64,000 nucleotides of DNA from Flectonema sp. DT1601. Taxonomy: Eukaryota > Euglenozoa > Diplonemea > Diplonemida > Diplonemidae. A program made the position numbers and the translations under genes. The first letter of the stretch is position 1. Each line of letters starts with the position of its first letter. The notes beneath the pieces were generated by a model. The model had not been told where the DNA came from. It made no database searches and saw only the letters and a program-made list of their open reading frames with translations. Shown one piece after another: positions 1 to 9,600 of this stretch. The stretch covers positions 396,001-460,000 of the forward strand of contig OZ025861.1 of the NCBI GenBank assembly GCA_964019425.1, written 5' to 3'.

Positions 1-729
1 TTTCAAGTCGCAACGGATAAAAAATGGATTCCGTCAAAGCTTAACTACTTGTTTAAGCTTACTGACGAAGAATTCGTTGAATACGACTTCTCGCGTTGGC
101 AGACACTCTCCACAACAAAAGTTTTGCAGTTTCTTAAAAGTAACTTCTTTCAAGAACATTACACTGCCCGCGTAAAACAGCTGGAGCATTGTTTCATGCA
201 AAGATTAAATCCAGCCAATCTCAGAAGGGAAAACAAGAAGAAAGATTCGTACACTTACTGGTTGAAACTGAATCTTGGCCACAAAGCATTAGATCGTATT
301 GGTCTTGACACTGTTCTTAGATGTGATGAAGTTAAAGCAACCTGTCCTTGTCTAAGAACTCTTGAAAGAACACGCATCTGTAACAAACTTGGAACAACAG
401 TTGGTGATATCGTCTTAAATGCATCCTCAACAAGCATCAATTCAGACTCCCCGATTCAATCTACTTGCAATTGCAGTACTCAAGAACTGAATAGTTTAAA
501 ATACAACGACCATTCTTGCGGACTTGCTATTGATTTACCAGTCTCAGAAGAACTAAGAGACTTCTTCGCACGAGGTCAAAAATTTAGAGTCCCAGTGCAC
601 CCATCAGCTGCATTAGAATCACTTGAAAATGATATTACTGAATATATAACTCACGCATACAAGAACGTTGGCGATAACTTTAAATCGATCTTAAAAACAC
701 AATTCTTAAACAATTGCAGCTTAAATTAA
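1..729 (+). pseudogene. N-terminal fragment of the retroelement polyprotein
   Basis: The frame is open from the first base of the window to a TAA at 727-729, so the true start lies outside. It is hydrophilic and contains closely spaced cysteines (CPC and CNCS motifs) and many charged residues. The next frame over continues with retroelement-like sequence (a VDKG motif near 820, comparable to the ADKG motif in Penelope-like RTs). The stop at 729 therefore looks like a frameshift lesion, not a natural end. I recognise no separate domain. It is assigned to the element only because of its position and continuity with the RT. Confidence 0.5.
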
Positions 730-847
730 GTAAAGACTTAAGCTCTCTTGACCTCACCATTATCAAAAAAAGCATGGACAGAACTTCACAATCTTCAATC
801 TCAGTTTGTATTTCTTAAAGTAGACAAAGGACAGCACGATATTCATA

Positions 848-1843
848 TTGGTTACATATAAATTAAACTATATGCGTTTACTTCAAGAGCAACTACAAAG
901 TGATTCTTATGAACGCATCACATCAGACGAACCAACTCTGCTTGCCAACCTCAAGAACATGAACAACTCAATCAATGCCCGCCATTCTGATCGACTCCCA
1001 CATTTATACGGAACGATTAAATTACACAAATCAGCTATCGGGATGAGATGGATTACTGGTGTCTCATCCTTCACGGGTACAGCGGAACAACGACAATACG
1101 ATAAGGATCACAATCTTGCACCTGCAACAGCAACAACATATGCGCACCAACATCTCTCTAGTATCCTTAAAAATGCGATGACTATATTAAAAGAGAAAGA
1201 TATGCATTCGCGATTCAAACGATACTGGATTGTGGAATCAGATGATGAAGTCTCTAGTTCGATTAAACAGAATTTGATGGTTTTGAAAAAATTATCCCCT
1301 AAGACTTTTGATTTTACAACAATTTACACCTGCCTACCACACAACGCTATTAAAACAAAAGTAAGTGAAGCACTGCAAGAAGCCTTTAGTTTCAAAAATA
1401 TCTTACGTCTTGAATCGAGTGACCCTACACGATTCCCTTCTCTTGCGCTTGCAGAATGTCAAAAATTACTTGAATTCTGTATTGACTCCTCCTTTATTGC
1501 ATTAAGAGGTTATATTTGGAGACAAACAATAGGCATTCCAATGGGTGGCAACGCCAGTAGCGATATAGCAAATCTCTACTGCTATAGAGTTGAATCCGCA
1601 TATATCGATTCTTTAATTGAAGCAAAAAATCTAGACTTAGCTCGGCAACATGACCACTCGTGTAGATACATCGACGACTTCCTCACCTGGAGTTGCGACC
1701 CTCCACCAGCAAGTCTATACTCAATGGATTACACTGATACTTCGAATAATATCGATGATGTCTCTTATATTAGTCATTCCAAAAATAACCGTCCATTTTT
1801 GGGTTCCAATATTTCATGGGTGAAAATTAGGAGTAAAACCTAA
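848..1843 (+). pseudogene. Penelope-like reverse transcriptase core (frameshifted)
   Basis: The open frame carries an RT palm and fingers: LYGTIKLHK near residue 57, motif A FDFTTIYTCLPH with the metal aspartate at D155, motif B-like QTIGIPMGGNASSDIANLY around residue 228, and motif C RYIDDFL with the catalytic pair D276-D277. The YGxxKxHK and YTxxPH signatures are typical of Penelope-like element RTs and set it apart from LINE and LTR RTs. There is no ATG at the left end: upstream codons in another frame carry the DKG motif and the sequence leading into this frame. It stops at 1841-1843 soon after motif C, before the thumb would be complete. The catalytic residues are intact, so decay is recent, but the element as it stands cannot make a full-length product. 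Confidence 0.75.
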
Positions 1844-2025
1844 AACCGAATACCCATTTTAATCGCTTTTGCACCGCTGATTTCAAAAAAATGCAGCCGA
1901 AATTTTAAAAAAATTGTGACATTTTTGTGTGGTGAAATTTTGAATAATGGAACTGTTGATGTCTAATCGGCTGCCCCGGGTGCTAAAATGAAAGATCGGT
2001 ATATGGTTCTATATCCGGCCGTACC

Positions 2026-2644
2026 TGGTCGGATGTTGTACTCAAACATCAGGAGAAGGTCTTCTCGGTGGAGAATGCGGTTGGGCATCGCTCAACTTAT
2101 CATTTATATATCGATAGAATTAACTTCAGTTTTCCACAAAACTACCAACAGCGATTTTATGAAGAATCTCTTAAAGTAGAACCGAACAACTCAGAGCATA
2201 AACCATCACCAGATGGTTGGTTCTCGCTACAAGTACTTAACATGGCTTGCATGACCAAATTCAACAGGAGAATTGAGTACTTCGTTAACCCAGCAGATTT
2301 CGACTATCCTGATACAACCGCAGCACTTATTCTGCATAAAGCGAAAACAAGAATGACTCACTTTATTGTTGCGCTACTCATTTGAGTCCATAATCATCCG
2401 AGACATTCTTAAAGGCACAAAGGATTTAAGAATCCCTTTCGATAATTTTGACAAGATGTACCAAACTACAGAATATAGTTTCCATATGATACCATTAAAA
2501 GCTCAGACTGATATGGATGTTACAATGACACCTGCGAATATAGGACCTTTGATGGTATGCGAAGATAAAGTAAAACGCAAATTGGATGACGACTCATATA
2601 ATAACTCGACTGTAATAGTGAAACGACCAGACGTCAAAAATTAA
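2026..2644 (+). pseudogene. C-terminal fragments of the retroelement polyprotein
   Basis: Two overlapping frames appear to be one protein split by a frameshift. The first runs through about 2041-2385 (contains HRSTYHLYIDRINFSF and FNRRIEYFVNPADF). The second runs through 2366-2644 (contains FESIIIRDILKGTKDLRIPF). The change falls near 2370. No GIY-YIG or other endonuclease motif can be seen, and I do not recognise a named domain. The final stop codon lies in the TTAA that borders the neighbouring MITE, so the natural C-terminus may have been cut by that insertion. The sequence between 1844 and about 2025 fits no frame well and may be an insertion or a decayed part of the thumb region. Confidence 0.45.
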
Positions 2645-2713
2645 AGGGTAAAGGGGTCTTTCCTACACAAATAGTTTCAGAACGGCCATTCATTACAAAA
2701 TCCAAAATGGCTG
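2645..2713. repeat. Left terminal inverted repeat of the MITE
   Basis: The segment from 2663 (ctacacaaatagtttcag...) to 2713 (...ccaaaatggctg) is matched by the reverse complement of 3196-3246, differing mainly in a short block of about 7 bases. The outer part (agggtaaagg...) is a weaker match to the other end. Confidence 0.8.
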
Positions 2714-2793
2714 TAAACCGTCCAGTTCGATCCTGGGTGAGGGCATTTTTTTTTTTTCACGGATTTTTTTTTCAGGTTGGACTTTGTACGGGG

Positions 2794-2859
2794 AGGTTGG
2801 CTTTTATTAGTGGCTCCCCCCCCTTGGGGGGTTGGGGGGCCACTAATAAAAGCCAACCT
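2794..2859. repeat. Perfect 21-bp inverted repeat with nested C/G hairpin
   Basis: The arm aggttggcttttattagtgg at 2794 is exactly reverse-complemented by the arm ending at 2859. The 24-nt centre is itself a run of C, then TT, then runs of G, so it can fold into a second nested stem. It sits inside the MITE. It could form a stable hairpin in DNA or RNA; no function is visible. Confidence 0.85.
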
Positions 2860-3195
2860 TACCATAAATTTTATACACGTTTGTTGTAAAAAAAAAAAAA
2901 AGACTTCGTTACTTCTGAAGCAATAGAAAAAGGAAAGACGGCAGCATTCATGTGTGTTGCCTAACCAAACATGAGGGGGACATTTTTAAATAAGAAAACT
3001 ATGGTCCCTCAGAGCCGACAGTGAATTTTTCATTTAAAACAGACTGAAGGACACAATAAAGATCATCTTCATAAAGAACAAAGATAACCAACACAAGTTC
3101 TCTTCAGCTGGGTATTTTATTAAATACCGGCAATATCCGCTATTAAATACAGCTGGGGGTCTCGATGCATCCCGTATATGGTTTTTCGGCCCCCC

Positions 3196-3263
3196 CAGCC
3201 ATTTTGGATTTTGTAATAAACACCCGTTCTGAAACTATTTGTGTAGTAAACGCTAGTTTGCCC
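3196..3263. repeat. Right terminal inverted repeat of the MITE
   Basis: Reverse complement partner of 2645-2713. It begins cagccattttggattttg and ends gtttgccc immediately before TTAA. Confidence 0.8.
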
Positions 3264-3267
3264 TTAA

Positions 3268-3625
3268 ATATTTATTACAAATAATTATTATCTCTCTCAC
3301 TACCCGGTATTGATATCTCATATTGTGTGTGAATACAAAACTGTCTCTCAGCGGTGTCTTGCCGTCATCTCTTATTTTTCCTTTCTTTTATTATTTTTAA
3401 TTCTGACACAAAAGTTTCCAAAACCTCCGAGTATGAACACCTCGAGAGGCGAAGATGGAAATTATTTTGTTGATTTTCAGAAGATTTTTGTGTGCGATTT
3501 TCCCCTTTATTTCCTTCCCATTCATAACAGCAATACATGTACTTGGGATATGATTTCAGTCTCTTCTCGTAAAGTTAAATAGTAAAGTCTCTCCTTCCCT
3601 TCCAGTTGTTATATTATTGAAAACA
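3268..3625 (+). promoter_or_regulatory. Leader / 5' region of giant gene 1
   Basis: This is the array's shared leader sequence. It begins with aaatatttattacaaataat, includes the block ggtattgatatctcatattg, and ends in a pyrimidine-rich tract (tctctccttcccttccag) about 15 bases before the ATG. The same blocks precede giant genes 2 and 3. The last tract is a good 3' splice-acceptor shape, so part of this leader may be an intron or a trans-splice acceptor region (inference). A small block here reads gaggcgaag where copies 2 and 3 read gaggtgagg, which alters a possible GT donor. The MITE has been inserted just upstream, replacing the more distal leader blocks. Confidence 0.55.
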
Positions 3626-6600
3626 ATGACTTCGGATATTTCGTCTTGCGCCTCACACTCTCCATTTATACCTTCACGGCCAGTGGTTGCCGTGTTGAAA
3701 GATGCTTTGACAAATGGGACTGACAACTACCAAGCGGAGTTGTTGCAGATTGAGGACGCAGTTAAAATGAGTGGCTACGGAGGTGATGACGCATTACAAG
3801 TTTCACGTGATTTGGTAAGTTGTATTGAAAAAGATGATAAACGATTAGAAGAATGTTTACGAAAACTATTAAACATTGTTGAACCATTCGATGTTGCGAG
3901 CATGATGAAGGTGTTCATTAGTTCAAAAGATTCAATCAATGCTGCTAAAGGAAAACACGTTGTTGTGATTGCTGGTAGAACAGGTACAGGTAAAACTGTT
4001 ACTTTACATTACCTAAGCAGGTCAAAATTGGAGAAGAACCAGCAACGCAAGGTCGTGGTGATACAAGCAGCGGCTGGGACGGAGGGTTGCAAAGTTGGGA
4101 GCGGTAGTTCCAGTTGCACCGCCTACCTGCAATCTGTCCCTTGCGTTGCTGACGCTAATGTTGTGCTGCTGGATACGGTAGGGTGGGGTGACACAAAAGG
4201 AGATGAGATTGAGGCTGCTTGCAACGCTGTTCTCGGAGCTGCACTCCGGGAGTGTGCGAGTGTGCGGTTTTTACTAATTATTGATTCTGGGTTTGCATAC
4301 GAGAGATGTAAACCTTTGAAGGCAACCATCAAGGATTTCTGTAATCTCGTGAACCCGACACATCTAAATGACGTAGTGAAATGTACAACGTTTGGTATTA
4401 CTCGATTCAAAGCTGAGCCGTTTGTTGATGAATGTATCGCTGATGTAGAAGAGTTGTTCAGTTCTAATGGGAACTTAACGAATAATGAAAAACTAATATG
4501 TACGTTACTGATTGACCAATTGGAGTCGGGGATTCAGATAATTGACCCGGAGAGGGAATGGAGTCAATCTCCGAAGGAAGTGTTGGAGGCCGTGTTGAAG
4601 TCAGAACCCCTTCGTACACCGGAGAGCGCATTTCGTGTCCCCCTCTCTCAAGATTTGCGTCAAAAATTAGGACACCAGCTGCAAGTGTACAACGAAGCCG
4701 TTCAGAGATTGCTGGAAAGTTCAGACCACGAGCGTGCTGTAGAAATAATTGAAATAATAGAAAAACTACGAATGATGTTTGATGACTCAATTCTATTAAA
4801 GACAATGAATGAATGTTTACGAAAAGTTGAGCGAATGGTAAGTGACATTCTGAAGAAGGCATCCAGAAACCTGGATTCGTACTTTGCTAAATACCCGCAA
4901 TACGTAGTGACTCCGGAAACAATCATTCAAAATAGTCGGGAAGTACAGGGTCTCCGGCGTTACTTTGCGGAAAGCTTTCCTGATATTGGATGGGACGAGG
5001 TGAATGTTGAGCAACAAGCAGAACAGTACGTAGAGTCAGTTCATATGGGTACTCCTGAAGAGATGGGAACGGCCGTACGGAAATGTAGAGAGTTGATGAG
5101 CCTAGGAATGCTGAGTGTGGATAAATCTCTTTCTCTTGTTCATGACAATATTCGTAAGCAGTTCAATTCCTTCAGGAAGAAAGCGATCGTTGGAATTGAT
5201 GAAATGAGTAGCGTGAAGGAAATGATCAAACAGCTAGAGGCTTGTCGTCACTTTGCAAGTATCGCTGACGGAAGCTGTAGCTACAAGGAAGTGGTCGAGA
5301 GGTTTAGCGACAAGCTCGAGGACAAGTTGATGAGTGCTAAGCTCGCGGTGGAGAAGCTTCCGGTTGGCAATGAAGCCCTCTCTGGGCTGCTCGATTTTCT
5401 CATGAGAGTGACGGAGAAACAAGAGAAGCTTAAAGAGTTGCAAGTAGAAGTAAAGTATCTTGAGAGGGGGTTGCGTAACCTGGGTGATCACGTTGAGGAG
5501 ATCTTCAAGAAGGCGACAAGTACGATGGGTGGAGCCGATGCTGAGATGTACCTGTCCATCGGGAAAGTGTTAGAAAGGTCGTGGGGACATGATTACCAGT
5601 CACGGAAGGAAAGTAGCTTTGTGCAAGTCGAGTGCGCAGTACAGAAGTTCTTAGACGGTGACGTCAGTGACGTGTATCGATGCATCCGAAGTGTGGGGCA
5701 CCCGTTGGCTTGTGACGCAGACCTCGCAGGGAGCTTTGTGTGGAACCAGAAGTGCGAGCGTACGTGGGACCTTTCTAAGTTGCAGAAGTTGGTTGAACTG
5801 ATACGCGGGGTTTTGCCATTGACAGCAGCTATGGTTGAGAAAAGACTCATCGCCCCTCGCATCGACGATTTGGGGAAGCTTTGCGACGGCATTGAGAAGA
5901 CTCTTGAGGGTCCCATGGGGCGGGTTCATTGTTTAGAAGAGGTAAGAGACAAATACATCGCAGCAGACCCGAGGTTGTTGTTACTACAGAAACTGGAAGT
6001 ACTGGGTGACATTGTCGACTGCGAGTCTGATGATGCTCAGAAGATTCTGAATGACAGGAGGGAGAGGATGCAACACAAAATAATCAATATAGAGAAAGGT
6101 ATTACTGCTGTAGGAGAGAAGTTGGATAGCAGACGTAACCTTTTTGACGACAGCAACATTGAGACTGCAGAAGAAGCGAATGATATCATCGAAGACTTTG
6201 ATGTGAGAATACCGAAGGCTGAGGGCAAGCTGCGTTCGTTAGAAAGTCTCTGTAATCAGTGTAATCAGTGTACATGTAAGTCACAAAAGAAGAATAAATT
6301 AGATGCTAATGGTTACAAAAATATTACAGAACTTAAGCAGACCATCCAGGATAAAGAGAATGAGGTGGATCAAATGACATCACAACGGGAGGAATACCAG
6401 TGTGTGCTCAAAGAGCTCGCAAACATTAATAAGATTCCTGCTGAAGTTGATCCCGAAATGCATCAAGGCTTAGGTCTGGAAGAAGTGTTGACGAGGTTGA
6501 AGAACCAATTAGACGAACATCAGCGACAGCAAAGAGATGTAGACGCGCAGCTGAAGGTACTGAAGAACGATGTTGTTTCTCGGGAGGCTGCATCAGTACT

Positions 6601-9600
6601 TCGTGAGGCGCGCATTAGTTCAGTATTTGATTTGGTAACCGAATTGCGTGACAAAAAGATGGAAGCACGTGAGTCTACTTACACAGAGCTGGGATCAGAA
6701 GGACTGCAGGAGTTAGAGACTGTGTTGGATGCCAAGGTTGAGTTTCGGCGTGCAGCGGTTCTTCGAGATGATTTGATCAGAAGGGCGAAATCTGTAGCTG
6801 AAAGAAAAGCATTCGAAGCTGTGAAGTCGATCAAGGAGGTGTGCAACATGATTATCGGCGGGTGGAAGTCGGAGTCTGCTGTTCAAGTCGTGCAGTTAGT
6901 GGATGACGTGTTTAGGTTTTTCAATTCAATGCCTGAGGTGTATAAGCGCCACAGCTTTGACAAGCTAAAGGAGCCGCTGATGGGCGCACTGGAAACGGTG
7001 CGCAATCTGCGATTCAACGATGATCCTGACAGGCTGTTCTTTGCTCGCAGTTGCTATGTAGTAAAGCTGTTGAGTGAATCAACTGCAGTAGAGGTAAGTA
7101 ATATGTTTGATCCCCTTTACAAGAAGAGCGAGCAAGACTTGGAAGACATGTTAGAGCACAGCATGCCCGAAAAGATCGACGAAGCTGAACTCGACATCGT
7201 GGAAGAGAAACTTGCTCTGTACGGCCAGCTTGATGCTGCACATCGGGCAACTTTCAAGAGTCAAAACGTAAAGAAAAACCTGCTAGCTAAGGTCAAGAAA
7301 CAGCTTGAACAGCAGGGCATTGTTGCTGTTCCGGGCAGTGATTCAGCTTTCTTTAGAGAGATGAGAGAAGGACAAAGGCAACTGAGAATAGCCAAGCGAG
7401 TGAAGGAACTGCTGTCAGAAAGCCAGGCAAAACAGCTCCAAGATGTGTGCAATCGGATGAGGGAACATTTCTCTTCTCTACTTTGGGAAAAGTTAAAGTC
7501 GATGAACACGTCGGGAGAAAGTAGTGTGAAGCTGAGTGAGAAGTTGGAGAAGTTCTCAGAATTTAGGGATCTGATGACTGAAGAGGTTGCTTTGTATTAC
7601 CAAGGATTACATACAAGTGAGCGAACAGAAACCGACAACATCCTTGAAGCGTTAGTCGAAAATGACCCCTTGGAATGGAAAGTGGACCTCTGGAGAGACT
7701 TGAAGAGAATGGAGGCCGAAGGGTTGAATCGTGAGACGGAGAGAAAGATATCTGAAAACATACGGAAGACGTACCTCGACAAGACTTTAGACGAAACACT
7801 TGTAACAAAACTGAGAAAAATGAAAGATCATCTGCCTGAGATGAGGGCATTCGAGCCTTTGGCAGATGAACTGAAAGAAAAATTAGACGACTACACTTCG
7901 AAACTTGATCAGGAGCAGTATTCTGCAAAGGGTCAAGTGCTTCTTGCAGTAAAGCACGACAATTATGAAATCTTGTGGAATACTGATAGCAAGCTGCCTA
8001 GGCGGAGTATTGTAAATGAGATGAATGATCTCTTGAGGGATGGAGAGGAGAAATACATGTCTGGAGAAATGCTATCATGCAGCGATGTGCTTCTTGCGCT
8101 GCACTGCAAGGAGTTAGCAGGAGATTCAACAGCTGATTCAAATGTCCCAGCTATGAGGTTGATGAGGCAAGCGTGCAATTCTGATTTAAATAATAAAAAC
8201 TGGAAGGGAATTCTCTTTTGGGTCACATGCTTGTACAAGACGACAAACAATCGCGATCACACATTCGTCGGGGAGTTCCTCGAGTCTTGCGGATTGCCTC
8301 CAGTTTTGACGGAATTGAAGAGATCGTTCAGTGATTTGAAGGAATCTATGAATGGAGTCCTGCGTGACAATACTTTCACTCACCTTGAACACATTTCAGA
8401 CAAGTGGAGCGAGCTTGAGGATATCTGCGAAACGTTGGCTACGGTGTGGAAGCAATCATCAGGTTTACCCGACGGGATCCCTTGCGCAGAGATTCTGAAA
8501 TCGACAGGCAGTGTGGTACCCGAGTGGAGCAAGTGGAAGGATGATGTAGTCAAAAAGGTAAATGAGAACCAGCAGAACATTGCTGAGAAAGGTAGCGAGT
8601 TGGTTAATTCATTTCTCGCAACCCAAGATTCGGTAGCACGCAAACAGCTTAACGAGGAACTGACAAAAAGCATCACCGCGTTACAGTCAATTACGACACG
8701 AGGGGCTGACGTTGTAGGAGCAGCTGTGCCCGAAATCAAGAACATCCTTTCTAAGGAAATTACTAAGCTGCGTGAGAAAGCAATTAAAGGCATCAGAGAA
8801 AAGGATTGGGTGAAGGTGAACCAAATTATCGAATCACTGTCTGCACTTGGGGACAATGCGGTGTCCTTTGTGGCTGTTGCTGCCTGCCCTGTGTCTGCCG
8901 AGGTTGAGAAAGCAGCTACTGACAAGTTGGGAGAATACATCAAACTTCAACACACAGACATTGTTGAGTGTCTTATTGGGATGCAGCAGATGAGTGATAG
9001 CGTTGAGAAGTTAAGAGTGGTTGCACAGAAACATATATCTACTGTTCTGAAGACACACGTAAAGTCTGGTCCAAAGAAGCTGCCTGAATTAGTACACAGC
9101 CTTCGAAGTCACAAGAGTGGTATTGGAGAGCTACTAGTGACCGAACATCAAATATTCAAATCTTTTAGTATGCAACTTTGGAATGAGAGGGCAGGAAAAC
9201 GTGATATCAAAGATGTTATGGAAGACCTTCATCAAAAGAATCCAGAGATGTCAAAGGATGAAATCAGTAAGCTACGAAAGGCTCATGACTTCGTAATGGA
9301 GAAAGCAGAATCATACATCAGAGAACACTACCTGGGTGGGAATTCGGCAGTCAAACAACTTGTAAGAAAAACAAAACAAATGGGTTGGCAGATTGCCAAC
9401 AAAAATGTTTTTAGGAAGTTTGCAGAACTATTTCTATCAAACGATGGATTGTTAGATTTAGTCGCACATGTTTCCGCTATTTGGACTTTAAAGGGAAGTG
9501 ACAGGGGCAGCAAGGAAAGCGAATTCTTGCGAAAGCTTCACTCGATACAGGTGCTGGCAATCGTGCGCTCTCTCGGATCGAAAACATTCTTGGAGGGTTC

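Larger units (their letters stand above)
1..2644 (+). mobile_element. Decayed Penelope-like retroelement, left end outside window
   Basis: The stretch encodes successive pieces of one retroelement polyprotein in different frames, so it is read as a single broken element. In order there is a cysteine-containing N-terminal part (open from base 1), a short DKG-containing segment around 735-840, the reverse transcriptase core (848-1843) and C-terminal pieces (about 2026-2644). Frame changes occur near 730-775, at about 840-850, between 1843 and 2040, and near 2370-2385. The motif order DKG, LYGTIKLHK, FDFTTIYTCLPH, GIPMGG, YIDD follows Penelope-like element reverse transcriptases. No GIY-YIG endonuclease is visible at the 3' end, which would fit an endonuclease-minus PLE or simple truncation. 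The right end coincides with the TTAA of the adjacent MITE. Confidence 0.7.
2641..3267. mobile_element. MITE-like DNA transposon with long TIRs at TTAA sites
   Basis: A 619-bp element lies between TTAA at 2641-2644 and TTAA at 3264-3267. Its ends are inverted repeats of about 68 bp (2645-2713 and 3196-3263). The inner 50 bp match almost perfectly apart from a short block in the middle; the outermost ~17 bp match less well but both begin with a GGG-type start. There is no transposase, so it is non-autonomous. A TTAA duplication is the signature of piggyBac-type transposition; the family assignment is inference. The interior contains a strong foldback (2794-2859) and an A-run near 2888. Left flank is the retroelement, right flank is the leader repeat of the giant-gene array. 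Confidence 0.75.

Noticed and set aside
2720-2745. tRNA/SINE-like B box (gttcgatcctgg) inside the MITE
   Set aside because: It matches the B-box pattern, but there is no properly spaced A box and no tRNA fold; the MITE structure explains the region.
3310-3582. Small + strand ORF in the giant-gene leader
   Set aside because: It lies in the shared non-coding leader and is not kept as a frame in all copies.
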